From contig NC_092365.1 of assembly GCF_030848805.1 (NCBI RefSeq), forward strand, positions 13,542,486 to 13,606,485: a stretch of 64,000 bases of DNA, in the 5' to 3' direction. The stretch comes from Temnothorax longispinosus (taxonomy: Eukaryota; Arthropoda; Insecta; Hymenoptera; Formicidae). How positions within the stretch are numbered: the first letter of the stretch is position 1; each line of letters begins with the position of its first letter. The notes under the pieces were generated by a model that saw only the letters and a program-made list of their open reading frames with translations, did not search any database and had not been told where the DNA came from. Below, piece by piece: positions 21,547-33,016 of this stretch. A program made the translations under genes and the position numbers.

Positions 21547-23511
21547 ATGAAGGCCAAACAGAAGGCGAGAACTCAGACACAGATTCCGATGAGTGCTGCT
21601 AAGAAAGCAGCAATGGAAAATACAGCAGCCAGATTAATGAATGAGAAGAAGAGGATGGCTGAAGACGAAAAGGATTGTGTGGAAGTGGACACACAAGGAT
21701 ATTCACAGGAGGAGGGAGATTGGCATCTGGTTGAGCCAAAAAAGATGACGAAGGAAAAACGCGCCAAAACACAGGAACAGGATACAGTGAAGATTGGCAA
21801 CAAGGAAGACGACCAATCAGGTAATGGTGACGTCAACTCGGAAGAGATGACCCACGAATCAGATAATATCACCTCGGAAGACCCTAGATACGAAACGGCG
21901 AGTGAGATGGAAATAGAACCGTTAGATTCGGACGTGATGCAACACGCGAATACCTCGTGTAACGTTGAATTAAACTCAAGCGTGAAGGATAAACGAAATA
22001 CGGGTATGTCGGACAGTAGCAGATCAACGAATAGAACGGCACGAGAGATCTTTGAGAATCGTGCGGGCGTGCTGGAAAGAATCAATGAGCTGGATTCATC
22101 AGAGCTAGCGAACCAGAAACAGGTTAAATTTAAAGAAGGGACCAATGTCACATATAGATTAGTTCTAAAACTAAATAAAGATGTACAGACTAATGTACAG
22201 ACAAAGAGAGGTAAGAATAGATTTAAAATATGGAAAATAGCGACCAGGGAACAAGTTTTCCCGAAAGATATTTTAATGTTATCGCACACAACGGCTATTT
22301 GTAAATTTGACGATTGTACTAACGCAAACCTTTGTTTAGAGGGAATTAATAAACTAACCAAGGAAACAGGAATATCGGCAGAAATCGACCAGAGAGGATC
22401 GAAATTTGTCGGGGTGATCTCGGACTGGGGAGATAGCATTCCAGAGTTATGGGAATCGATGGACGACCATGACGATGTCATTCGAATTACAAGGATGTAC
22501 AGGAAAAAGTGGGACAAGGAAAAGAAGATCCTGACGGAAGAGGACACAGGCAATTTGATAATTACGTTCACGGGCGACAAAGTCCGTAAAAGCATGGATA
22601 TGTTCGGACGTAGAACGGCGATAAAAATTAGACCGTTCATAGCATCGGTCAAACAATGTTTTAAGTGTTTCAGATTTGGACACATTAAAGCTCTGTGTAA
22701 AAGTGAAGAGAGATGCATAATATGTGGAGAACTGGCTCACGGAAATTGCACGAGAGAAACAAAGTGTAGAAATTGTGGAGGTAACCACAGATCTACATGG
22801 AGAAAGTGCATAGAATATGAAAAGAATAAAAACATAAATCTAGCCATGGGATTGAACAACGTATCACGTATGGAAGCAGAAAGGATATTGGCAGGAAAGG
22901 AACAAGATAAAATACAAGAACAAACATATAACAGATATGAAGCACCATCCCAATGGCCAAAACTTACTCAACCAAGACAAGAGATGGAGGGGAGATGGGA
23001 ACACCCACACACATCTAGAAGAGTAATAACATATGAAGAAGACAGGAAGAAAACTAGTCCTTATAAAGACAAATTAATGACGCAGAAGGAGAAACAAGAT
23101 AACTATTACAAACAATTCGACAATAGAAGAGAAGAAATTACAAAAGACAAGAGAGGTATAGCCCTCAAGAAAGCGGAAAGACAACCAGAAGACTGGGACA
23201 AGGAGACATCAGAGGAAGAATCGGAGAATATAGGCTGGAGCAATGATGATGATGTCATTACAAACCTAGCAACAAAATTAAAAAACTTGGAATTTAGGAG
23301 AACTATATTGGAAATGATCCAAGAATTAGAATCAAAGGAACATGAAATAAGAAATCAGGGATTAACACGGAAGAAAAAGGAATTAAAACTAGAGGAAAAA
23401 ATGCAAAATCAAAGAACGATGATTAGCGATATGAAAAGGAAGTTTAAAGGAGAACAAGAGCAACAAATAGAGCGTGTAGAAGCCCGTTTGGACTTTGCAC
23501 AGCGCTATTAA
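21547..23511 (+). CDS. LINE ORF1, Gag-like nucleic-acid-binding protein
   Basis: The first ATG of the frame is at 21547 (the open frame extends up to 21445). The N-terminal half is charged and low in hydrophobics. A central domain leads into three zinc knuckles (CFKCFRFGHIKALC; CIICGELAHGNC; CRNCGGNHRSTWRKC) around 22656-22812, and the tail is long, Lys/Glu-rich and probably coiled coil. The frame is open throughout (about 655 residues), in contrast to ORF2. ORF2 begins one codon after its TAA in the same frame, which suggests reinitiation or read-through in the parent element. Confidence 0.85.
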   Translation: MKAKQKARTQTQIPMSAAKKAAMENTAARLMNEKKRMAEDEKDCVEVDTQGYSQEEGDWHLVEPKKMTKEKRAKTQEQDTVKIGNKEDDQSGNGDVNSEEMTHESDNITSEDPRYETASEMEIEPLDSDVMQHANTSCNVELNSSVKDKRNTGMSDSSRSTNRTAREIFENRAGVLERINELDSSELANQKQVKFKEGTNVTYRLVLKLNKDVQTNVQTKRGKNRFKIWKIATREQVFPKDILMLSHTTAICKFDDCTNANLCLEGINKLTKETGISAEIDQRGSKFVGVISDWGDSIPELWESMDDHDDVIRITRMYRKKWDKEKKILTEEDTGNLIITFTGDKVRKSMDMFGRRTAIKIRPFIASVKQCFKCFRFGHIKALCKSEERCIICGELAHGNCTRETKCRNCGGNHRSTWRKCIEYEKNKNINLAMGLNNVSRMEAERILAGKEQDKIQEQTYNRYEAPSQWPKLTQPRQEMEGRWEHPHTSRRVITYEEDRKKTSPYKDKLMTQKEKQDNYYKQFDNRREEITKDKRGIALKKAERQPEDWDKETSEEESENIGWSNDDDVITNLATKLKNLEFRRTILEMIQELESKEHEIRNQGLTRKKKELKLEEKMQNQRTMISDMKRKFKGEQEQQIERVEARLDFAQRY

Positions 23512-23514
23512 AAT

Positions 23515-26500
23515 GTGGACAAATTTAATTTAAGAGTTATTAATTGGAACTGTAGAGGATTTCATGGTAAGAAAAATGAGATAATAAAAAGAGCACAAGA
23601 ATATGATATAATTATGTTCACAAAAACAAAGTGTAATAAAAATAATATTTATATACCAGGTTTTAAATCATATAGTAAATTAAGTAGAGGTAATAGTGGA
23701 GGAGTTACTATTAGTATCAAAGATAATATAGAGTTCGAAATCATAAATGGTTGGCAAAAAGTAAATGATATTTTTGATATTATAAGTATAAGAACTATTA
23801 ATACAAAAGAAAGATTTAATATTGTTGCAATATATAAAAGACCAGGAGAAATAACAGATAGGATTTGGAAGGATATATTTAAATTCGAGACAAAAAATTT
23901 AGAGGTAATTTTTGCAGGCGATTTTAATGCTCATCATACATTATGGAACTGTTATGATATAGACAAACAAGGAGAATACTTATATGAAAATATGTATGAT
24001 AATGATTACATATGTGTCAATCTAAATACATTAACAAGAATGGGGGCAATAGGACAACGCTCAAATAATTTAGATTTGTTTTTCGCTTCAGCCAAAATAT
24101 ATGATAATATTGAATATGAACAAATTAATGATACTTGGGACTCAGACCATCACCCAGTATTATTACGGTTAACAACAGAGATAGAGAGCTATAGGAAGAA
24201 AACGAATAAATTTTCGACTAAAAAAACTAAATAAAGTGAGTTTAATTATACAATGAATAAAATAATCCAGGACAACAAGGAAGAATACAAAGAAACTCTA
24301 TTTGGAAATAAGGTCAACAGGGAAGAAAAATATTCAACTTTTATCAAGATAATTAAATCAACCGTTAAAAGCATCACGGAAGATAGAAGAGGAACAACAG
24401 AAAAAAAGAAGAACAGAAGAAAAACCCAGAGGAAGAAAAGTCCAATGGTGGGATGTAGACTGTGATGAGGCAATAACAAGAAGACAAAGAGCGTTAAAAA
24501 ATTTCAAGAAGAAGAAAGACCTTCATTCATTAGCAGAATATAATAAGAGAAAAGCGGAAGCAAAGAAGATCATAAACTCAAAGAAAAGAGAAAGCTTCGA
24601 CAATTTTTGCGCATCAATAAATAGATTCACGAGCCAGACATATGTTTGGAATAAAATGAGAATTTTCAAAAACGTGAAAAAAAAGATAAACTGGAATAGC
24701 TGGAAAGATAAAAACAGAGAAGAAGAAATAAGAAAAGAAATTGATAAATTAGCACCACCAAGTGTTCAAGTAGAAATGATAGACCAAGAAGGAAATCAAA
24801 ATACAGAAGACAGCCTAGATGATAAGTTTACAAGAGAAGAGCTAAAAAGAGCTGCAAATGATAAAAAAAAATTCAGCACCAGGAAGAGACGGAGTAGAAT
24901 ATTGTATGCTGAAGGACCTAACTGAAAAAATGGAGGAGGTACTGCTGGACATATGTAACGAAGTATGGACTACAGATTGGTTCCCGGAAGACTGGAGGAA
25001 ATATCAAACGATGTTCATAGACAAGGCTGGAAAAGAAAAAGTCAGACCAATTGCACTATCATCTTGTGTAGGAAAAATCATGGAGAGAATGGTGAATGAA
25101 AGAATGGTTTGGTGGGCGGAACAAAATAACAAGCTGGCTAGGGACCAGAATGGATTTAGGAGAGGCAGGTCATGCGGAGAAAATTTGGTCAGGTTAACAA
25201 CAGATATAAGGAACGGTATTTATACAAATCAATATGTTCTAGCAGCTTTTTTAGACGTTTCCTCAGCATATGATAATGTAATTTATAGTATATTAATGGC
25301 AATATTAAAGAAACTTAAATGTCCAGTAAATATTAGAAAGTTTATAGGTAAATGGTTGTATTATAGAGACACGGAATTTATTATTAACGGACAAGAATCC
25401 GAACATAGAAGAGTTTATAGAGGCTTACCACAGGGAGCAGTACTTAGTCCTTTGTTACATGCGTTATATATTGTACATATAATGTAACTAATAAAGAACA
25501 GGTAGAATACGAGTCAGTACAATTTGCACATATTTTCCAAAAAAAGCAGATCAAAAATTAAAAATGGAAAGAACTCAGTATCTAGGAATACGTACAGCGT
25601 TAGGGTATAGAAATAGCACACCAATGTCATTATAGCGGAAGTTAAAGTAACTTTACTCAGGGATAGAGCAGAACTATTAGCTAGAAATTTCTTAAGTAAG
25701 ATTAGTATATACGGAGAAGAAGACTTATGTACAAAAATTGAGGAGTTAGTACAAAATGAAGACTACGCTAGATATAGACAACCATTACACCAAAGAAGTA
25801 TTATAGGAGAGGCATGGAGAAGAATTAAATGGTGTAGAAAGAAGATGGGGATGAGAAGAAAATTCGAAATATTTGACATGGAATATGATATGGTTACACA
25901 AAAAATAGACATAGATTTAAGTACCGGATATTGTCGCAAGAGAAAGGGAGTGACGGATGCTCAACTAATGGAAAAAATCAAAAATACTCATGGCTTGGAG
26001 GAAGGATTCACCATAATATACACGGATGGATCGAAGAAGAAAGGTGGCAAATCATTGGGCGCGAGTGTGGTGATAGAGGAGCAGGAAGAGGCATACAATA
26101 TTAGTATATCAAAGAATTGTTCGACGTTCACCGCAGAAGCAATAGCAATCAAGGCTGCCTTAGAAATTATGGAAAATGAAGCCGACAACAGACCAAGAGA
26201 TATAGCAATCCTATCAGATGCCAAAGCAGTATTACAAGCAATTAATAATAATCATCTAAGTATATATAAAAACAGATATATTAGTGAAATTAGAGAGAGA
26301 CATTACAGACTCTCTAAAGAAAAAAAGAAAAGGATAGTCTACGTGTGGATACCATCACATGTGGGAATTTAAATGGCAATGAGGTGGCAGATAAATTAGC
26401 GAAGGAAGCGACAGAAGAGGAAAAAGACGAATGTATAGAAGTCCCATTTCTGGATTTTCGACAAGGATTCAGACAGGAAATTTGGAACAAAACTCAGGAT

Positions 26501-26899
26501 TCCATAGTTAAGGATGCAAGTTATAAAGGCATCTATTATTTTCAAAACTTCTATAAAAGGAAAAGGAAAAAACCATGGTTTCATGGGATGAATGAAGAAA
26601 GATACTTTATAACGCTAATTAACCGACTGAGGAGTAACCATTATAATGTCAACGAGTCACTGGCAAGAAAGGGGTATATAGAGGACGCCAGGTGCGATTG
26701 CGGTAAAGAGTGCGAGAGTATTGATCACGTGCTGTGGAGATGTAGCATGTACGACGAGGAGAGGGAGATACTGGACAGGGACCTTAGACGGAAAGGAATA
26801 AATGAAGAAATAGATATCACAAGGACGCTTAAGAGAAAGGAATGGATCACTATTAGGAGTATATATAATTATATAAAAAGGATAGGAAAGATCATCTAG
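23515..26899 (+). pseudogene. LINE ORF2: endonuclease, reverse transcriptase, RNase H, multiply broken
   Basis: Endonuclease 23515-24234: INWNCRG, a TKTKC in place of the usual ET, GDFNAHHTLWN, and SDHHPVLL near the end. Frames then shift at about 24235, 24470, 24860-24925, 25487 and 26372. RT motifs KVRPIALSSCVGKIMERM, DVSSAYDNV and GLPQGAVLSP are present, but after the SVQFA at about 25520 the two catalytic Asp residues and the following region are missing. RNase H keeps YTDGSKK, AEAIAIKAAL, LSDAKAVLQA and WIPSHVGI then NEVADKLAKEA, split by a stop. A Cys-rich tail (CDCGKECESIDHVLWRC) matches the C-terminal knuckle of such ORF2 proteins. It is not functional. Confidence 0.87.
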
Positions 26900-27024
26900 T
26901 TAAAAAGACAATCACAATCTGGGTCAAGCATCGTTGTGTCGTATGGTTCCGGGGTGGGGCCGAAGGCACTAAGTTTCTCTCAGCCGAGAGAACCTCAAAA
27001 AAAAAAAAAAACACGCATGTTCTG

Positions 27025-27640
27025 TGGAGACACGGTAGTACGCGCGGAGCGAACCGACCGTGACTCTTTACGCGACGCAACGATTAATTCAAGGTAATTG
27101 TTTTATTATGTAATTATCTCCTATAATTATTAATTATCTTATTCTATATATTACTGTTACTTATTTTACTGTTTATACTACGTTTACGTGAGTGTTTATA
27201 TACAGATTAACCTATATATATATTATATATTGACGGCAGGGAGCTGATACTGATTGTGAGATCAAGGAGCCTGTTCACACGAGGCGTTTCTGCCGCGCGA
27301 TTGCGGCCGCGCGTTAATAACGTTTGCACGAGCCGCACGCTGTCCCGAGGTAATAAGGTGCGACAACGCGCGCATACGCGCGTATGCGAAACAGCAGTAA
27401 CACCGTAATCGTGCCGGCGATATACTGAATTTGAATTGCTTCGTGCTTATCTGGAGATTTCGTATCCCTACATTGTGTTACCACCGCTGCCGGAAAAGAA
27501 GGTTCTCTACGCTTGGCAGAAAGTGACGACTGACACGTTCAATCCCGACTTCGTTGATCGCAGAAGAGCTGGACTCGAGGTACGTTTCCGATTTGCAATT
27601 ATAACAGTATCGTGCGATGAATGTTGTACTAACCTCAAAG
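27025..27640 (+). pseudogene. SNX4: sorting nexin 4 (SNX4) 5' exon fragment, copy A
   Basis: Continues the leader interrupted by the LINE. The coding part (about 27418-27579) reads RYTEFELLRAYLEISYPY, VLPPLPEKKVLYAWQ, then DPDFVDRRRAGLE-type sequence, the middle of the PX domain of SNX4, an endosomal phosphoinositide-binding sorting protein. It ends with GAG|GTACGT, a phase-0 donor at 27579/27580. Homology with copy B stops at about 27640, inside the intron. From there the sequence leads to the PP6 exon. The PX basic pocket upstream is not recognisable, and the rest of SNX4 is absent. Confidence 0.75.
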
Positions 27641-27849
27641 TCGGAGCATCCTTGCTCACCGCTACGGGATCGACGTAAAGTTTTAGCGGATTTTAATCTT
27701 CCGAATTAGCGTCGCAACAATATTAGTCTTCCATTATCTATTGCCTCACAACTTTTCGATTTTAATGTTCTGTAGCTGTATAGTTATTTGTACACAATCG
27801 TGATATTATTAATATACATCAGATTGTTCATGTTTTTGTGCTGTTACAG

Positions 27850-28240
27850 TTCTATGATTTAGAGGAACTGTTTCGTAACGGTGGCTCCGTGCCAGATACA
27901 AATTACATATTCCTAGGAGATTTTGTCGATCGGGGCTACTATAGCTTAGAAACGTTTACTCGTCTGCTCCTTAAAGCTAAATGGTCCGACAGGATAACGT
28001 TACCACGCGGTAATCACGAATCTAGACAAATCACGCACGTTTATGGATTTTACGGTAAGTGCGCAACGATACTTTCTTTTCTGGGCTTTTTATACATTTG
28101 TGTATAATAAAGCTTTGATTTCATTGGTCTCTTCATTTTCTGTTCTAGATGAATGCCAAAACAAGTACGGAAATGCTAATGCGTGGAAGTACTGTTGTAG
28201 GGTATTTGACTTGCTCACAGTTGCTGCCGTGAATATTTGT
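27850..28240 (+). pseudogene. PPP6C: PP6 catalytic subunit (PPP6C/PpV-like), two exons
   Basis: Exon 27850-28054 follows a TGTTACAG acceptor and encodes FYDLEELFRNGG...GDFVDRGYYSLETFTRL...RGNHESRQITHVYGFY, holding the GDxVDRG and GNHE metal-site motifs of PPP phosphatases. Exon 28149 to about 28240 gives DECQNKYGNANAWKYCCRVFDLLTVAAV. Splice phases agree (phase 1). KYCCRVFDLLT favours PP6 over PP4 or PP2A. A codon is missing before KAKW and Leu is changed to Pro before RGNHE. The N-terminal GDIHGQ exon and everything after VAAV are absent, so no enzyme can be made. Confidence 0.82.
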
Positions 28241-28519
28241 ATAAAAGATTTTTTAAAAATTGTAACTTTACTTTTGATTACGATTTACATTAAGCTACAT
28301 TTTGCACGAGCACTTTATCCGATGCTTATATTTTGGTTCGTGGCTTTTTAAATACAATTTTAAACATTCACACTTGATAGCTTTCTTTAAATTAAAATTA
28401 TCGAAAGATACATTTAAAGAGCACAATCATCTTCACATAAGAATTTATCATACGCATCGTAAAACATGCGTATGCGTAATATTTATTACATATTAGAAAT
28501 GATAAACATATAATATCAG

Positions 28520-28711
28520 AAAAATATATGGTAAAACTACACATCTCAATGGCATTCCACGTAAAGTAATATAATAGATGACTTTCTCCCTGTAAGCCGA
28601 TACAACCAATTACTCTGTTACTCTAGCAATCGTGGGGAGCTATGGATTTCTTTACTTGAGAATGCTTATATGAAAGTAATGGGTGGTTATGATTTTCCTG
28701 GATCAAATAGT
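28520..28711 (+). pseudogene. CAPN7: calpain-7 protease-domain exon
   Basis: After an AATATCAG acceptor the frames read KYMVKLH, NGIPRKV, then IDDFLPVSRYNQLLCYSS and ELWISLLENAYMKVMGGYDF, ending PGSNS|GTAAGT. This is the part of the calpain-7 (PalB-type) cysteine protease domain just before the catalytic His/Asn segment. At least two small indels (near 28550 and 28572) break the frame. The next exon of the gene is not downstream here; later calpain-7 exons resume only at 34974. Confidence 0.82.
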
Positions 28712-29830
28712 GTAAGTTTGTGTTTCCTTTTTTATGTATGATTAGTAATATTAAATTACTAATCGTACATCAAGAGACACGGTAGTGTCTCGCGCCAAGT
28801 ACACGCGGAGCGAGACCGACCGTGACTCTTTTACGCGACGCGACGGGTTGCGAGTACCCGAGATGTTGAGATCTCGATAACGAGTGAACGGATCAAGTTC
28901 TAAGTAGGCTTGATCGATAGCTTGGGGTCCAATTAGGGGGGGGGGGTTTCTCTCATAATATTCCGCTACGTGCCCTACGAGCGGAGATATTGCGACGCAA
29001 AGTCCAAATGTGAAAATTTATTTTTAAGATACTTCTACGTCGACCGTCTCTCATCTCAATATTATTATGATTATCAGAGAAACGTCACTTTCACTTTTTC
29101 GACACTGGCGGCTAGCGGCGTTAGTATCGCAGTGCAGTGCAGTGTAGACAGTGCGTTCGTTTAGCGCGCTGTCAGTCAGTTCCTATTCATCAGTTAACCT
29201 ATCTCGAGAGCACTCGAGAGACACGGTAAGTACGAAGTACGCGCGGAGCGAGACCGACCGTGACTCTTTACGCGACGCGACGATTAATTACTATTATACT
29301 TATTTTATTTACTGTTTATTATTACGTTTACGTGAGTGTTTATACATACAGGTTAATAACCTATTTACTGTTTACTACGTTTACGTAAGTGTTTATACAT
29401 ACAGGTTAATAACCTATTATATTATTTTTTATTTTTATATTGACGGCAGGGAGCTGAGGATACTGAGATCAAGGAGCCTGTTCACACGAGGCGTTTCTGC
29501 CGCGCGATTGCGGCCGCGCGTTAATAACGTTTGCACGAGCCGCACGCGCGTACGCGAAACGGCAGTAACACCGTATAATCGTGCCGGCGATATACTGAAT
29601 TTGAATTGCTTCGTGCTCTTATCTGGAGATTTCGTATCCCTACATCGTGTTACCATTGCACTGCTGCCGGAACAGAAGGTTCTCTACGCTTGGCAGAAAG
29701 TGACGACTGACACATTCGATCCCGACTTCGTTGATCGCAGAAGAGCTGGACTCGAGGTACGTTTCCGATTTGCACGTATAACAGTATCGTGCGATGAATG
29801 TTGTACCCAATTATAACCTCAAATGAAGTT
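28712..29830 (+). pseudogene. SNX4: SNX4 leader and exon fragment, copy B
   Basis: From about 28770 the sequence repeats the SNX4 copy A block. A segment containing GAGACACGGTA and GAGACCGACCGTGACTC occurs twice within it (28774-28850 and 29216-29282), so a leader of about 360 bp is bracketed by a direct repeat. The coding exon reads FVSLHRV...EQKVLYAWQKVTTDTFDPDF, VDRRRAGLE and ends GAG|GTACGT at 29756. Small indels (GCTCTTATC, CATTGCACTG) break its frame. Homology with copy A ends near 29825, after which the BUD23 fragment begins. Confidence 0.75.
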
Positions 29831-29913
29831 GTGCACGTTGCTAGTAACGCTGTCTGTAAAATTTTGCGTGAAAGATGATATATAATCATATTAACATATT
29901 ACATTATTTTTAG

Positions 29914-30577
29914 ACGTAGCTGTGATGAAAGAGAATTAGATGGTGACTTAATTTTGGGAGATATAGGTCAAGGATTGCCATTTAAAGCTGGTACGTTTGA
30001 TGGGGCTGTCAGTATTTCTGCGCTTCAGTGGTTGTGCTATGCAAGCAAAACTTTGCACAATCCTACAAAACGTATATAACGTTTCTTCTCAACGTTGTAT
30101 GCATGCCTGTCAAGAGGCGCAAGAGCAGTGTTACAATTCTATCCAGAGAACGGTGAACAGGAACGATTGATTGAATTAATTACGGCACAAGCCACAAAAG
30201 CTGGCTTTTATGGCGGTGTAGTTGTCGATTTTCCGAATAGCGCAAAAGCAAAGAAAATGGTCTTGGTTTTAATGACCGGAGGAGCTGCTCCGCTTCCAAA
30301 GGCACTAGGCGTAGAGAATGAAGATAGATAAACCGTCGCTAATTCAAGAAGGTTTGATCCTTTCGTTGTCCGTTATATCTATTATTTCTCTATTTTACCA
30401 TCCAAAAATTGTGATAATTTTTTTATACATAGGGAATACATAAAGAAAGCCAAGGGTAAATCATTGAAGAAAAGTAGGGACTGGATTTTAGAGAAGAAAG
30501 AAAGGCGGCGCCGGCAAGGAAAAGAAGTTAGAGATGACTCCAAATATACTGGACGAAAGAGTCCCGGGAGATTCTAA
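29914..30577 (+). pseudogene. BUD23: BUD23 (WBSCR22) rRNA methyltransferase, 3' half
   Basis: After a TTTTTAG acceptor the frames give ELDGDLILGDIGQGLPF, KAGTFDGAVSISALQWLC, FFSTLYACLSRGARAVLQF, YPENGEQ, GFYGGVVVDFPNSAKAKK, VLVLMTGGAAPLPKALG. After an interval at about 30352-30432 that looks like an intron come KAKGKSLKKSRDWILEKKER and the C-terminal KYTGRK...GRF stop at 30577. This is the C-terminal half of the 18S rRNA m7G1575-type methyltransferase, missing its SAM-binding glycine loop. Frameshifts occur near 29930, 30075 and 30330. It lies about 90 bp after the end of the SNX4 copy B homology. Confidence 0.85.
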
Positions 30578-30716
30578 TTGTAAGATATACTTCGTTAATA
30601 TAAAAAACACTATTTTAATAATTTTTTTTTAATTACTGTTATTTATATTTATATATTACTGTTACTTATTATTATGAGAACAAATTTATATTATATTATT
30701 TACATATTATTTACAG

Positions 30717-31422
30717 CTCGACTTGAGAAAGATTGGCAGCGGGAATGGAGATATTGGTCAGGGCAACATTGTGTTGCAAATACAAAAGATACGTAATGTA
30801 GCTACGCTCAAAGGAAACGAAGAATCGAGATCAGTTCCGCGGATGTTAAAATTATCGTTGACAGATGGAAAGAATAATTTTCAAGCCTTAGAAGTTGAAC
30901 ATATATCGGCTTTAAGGTAAGGGTATTAGATTAGATTGCGTTACTTACTGCCTTGTGTCGCTTTTTACACAATGTCTCTTCTAATAATATGTTTTATAGA
31001 AATAACGTGGATAAAGCACTGAGAAGCCTGCAAAAGACCGACAGCAGATATAAGTAAGAGAATTTATTATTATTTTTCTTTTTCATACACTTATCGTCAA
31101 TTATTAATTGAATTATAATTTTATTGCAGTAACGCCAAGGAATCTCGTGAACCACGAGAGCCGCGTGGCAAACGGGAAAAGAAATCCGAGGACAGTAAAC
31201 CAAGCAGCGGAAAAATATCCTTATTCGACTTTCTCGAGGATAAATTACCTGTACAACCTGAGAGCGTCGAAACAACTAATTTGTCTCAAAACAGCTACAT
31301 ACAAAATAATGAAAGTAATCAAGATCGTTTTGAATCAAGAGGATTTGATGTACAAAGTGGAAGAGGTGGACGGTACGTATCTTACTAAATTAATATATTA
31401 TCTAATATATTACTAATATATT

Positions 31423-31472
<50 letters not shown>

Positions 31473-32020
31473 CAAACCATAACTATCTTACCAAGCAAAA
31501 TCGTAAAATATTTAATGAAGTATTGTAATGACTCTTAATTGATCTCTCTTAATAGGAATCAAAAAGGTCGTGGTGGTTATCAACCACTTCCGAGATATTC
31601 AGAGGACCATAGAAATAGTAAGCGAACAAATAATAACAGTAACTCCGCCATGTACTCGCAATATAACTGTGCTACTCATGCACCGCAGAACAAACCGCCG
31701 CGATTTCAACGTAACCAGGAACCTCAATATTAGTATCAACACAACGGAGGCAGAGAAACGTATCAGAAGTCTTCTCAGCCGATTGATTGACAGAAATACG
31801 TTTGCTCAGTCGCGTACAAGTAACGTAAACGCCAGTGATAGCGGTAACGATACCAGAATCCAGACTGAGGGAAAGAATCTCGGTAGTAACAGAAACTTTA
31901 ATCACCTCGAGCCCGAGGCCAGAAATAGGCATTCTTATGATGCTTCTTATAATAGGCATAATCGAGCTCAGCAAAACGGAACCCCTAAAGTATATTCAGT
32001 TAATACAATTGAACAGAATT
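30717..32020 (+). pseudogene. TDRD3: TDRD3 fragment (OB-fold to EBM region), four exons
   Basis: Exons 30717-30916, 31000-31053, 31130-31372 and 31556 onward have AG/GT borders. They read GNIVLQIQKIRNVATLKGNE and LKLSLTDGKNNFQALEVEH (OB-fold region), NNVDKALRSLQK (UBA-like end), then SSGKISLFDFLEDKLP and an Asn/Arg-rich tail, matching Tudor domain-containing protein 3, a methyl-arginine reader and TOP3B partner. The last exon meets a TAG at 31731 and then shifts frame, though related Asn/Arg-rich sequence continues to about 32010. The N-terminus and the Tudor domain itself are absent. Confidence 0.72.
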
Positions 32021-32095
32021 TTATACATATATACGTTATATTATTAATTATAAGTTATGTATTACTATTATTTCTAATATAATTCATTTATATAT

Positions 32096-33016
32096 AGATA
32101 ATATGGTGCTCGAATTGTGAGGACTTACTGGTTGAATCGCTTGTACAATATACCTTTGGACCTGTGCATCGAGATCTTGGAAATAACGATTAAATACATA
32201 TTAGGCAGCAAATTGAAAAACTCACGAACCAGACGCTTATATTACCTTATATTTACAAAATATACTATAAATGTCTGTGGTTGCATTTAGGCACTGTGTC
32301 AGAAAATGTGATTAAACGCATTAATCGATTAACAATGTATTTTGAAATGTTGTGTGACTGGCTCGTCAGTTTTAACAATGAGTTTGTTACTTCCCATAAA
32401 TTATCTATCAAGCAGAAGAACGTACGACATGGTATTATAGTGAAAAACTTGTTTCACTGTATCAGAAAGTGCATGCACAGCAAAATTGAAAGTTACTCAG
32501 AAAACCATCATCTATATAGCGAAACTGTTCCCGCTTACATACGGCAACTGTGATGAACAAATGATTTATTATCACTTGATTCCTGCCAACAAAATAAAAT
32601 CCATTGTAATACGATTTGACCAGCAACTGGAGACTCTACTTCTGAAACACATCAAGAACATTAACTTTTTTCGAATTTATGGCCGGGGAGAACATCAACG
32701 ATAATGAGAACTCGACGATCTCACTACAAAATACTATTGTTATGGAGTGCCACTACTTTATAAAATTCATGAAACGGAATAAATTTTTGGTGACAAATGA
32801 GGATCTGTTTAACTGTCTGGAACAACTTACAAGTTCAAGGAAATCCGAGAAGTCTATTTTAACTGTTCAAGAACTCTGTAATGACATCGCCAAAGGCAGA
32901 CCGCATGATGGTTTAAAAAAATTGATTAAACGGTATAAAGAGTGGGACTTGTCTACGTTGGATTTTATAAATAAGAGGATAGATATGTTGAAAACTGACG
33001 ATTTGTATGTTATATA
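32096..33016 (+). pseudogene. unrecognised coding relic in several frames
   Basis: Three neighbouring frames look protein-like and not random: about 32281-32553 (…SENVIKRINRLTMYFEMLCDW…), 32486-32704, and 32679-33016 (…MECHYFIKFMKRNKFLV…DIAKGRPHDGLKKLIKRYKEWDLSTL…). The last ends in TATATAATG with a plausible stop at 33016. They probably form one gene read across two frameshifts. I do not recognise the family. It lies on the same strand as the host-gene fragments before and after it and may be another of them. Confidence 0.4.

Larger units (their letters stand above)
21329..27010 (+). mobile_element. non-LTR retrotransposon (jockey/R1/I-like) with RNase H, degenerate
   Basis: It is bounded by a 14-bp target duplication ACACGCATGTTCTG (21315-21328 and 27011-27024) and ends in about 14 A residues (26997-27010). 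ORF1 has three CCHC-type knuckles; ORF2 has APE endonuclease, reverse transcriptase and RNase H. The length (5.7 kb) suits a full-length copy. ORF2 is broken in many places and the RT active site is gone. The RNase H argues for the I/Loa/R1 side over jockey itself; the clade is not settled. It inserted into the SNX4-copy-A leader. Confidence 0.9.

Noticed and set aside
21573..22718. 381-codon minus-strand ORF opposite LINE ORF1
   Set aside because: Shadow of ORF1, low-complexity Ser/Leu composition.
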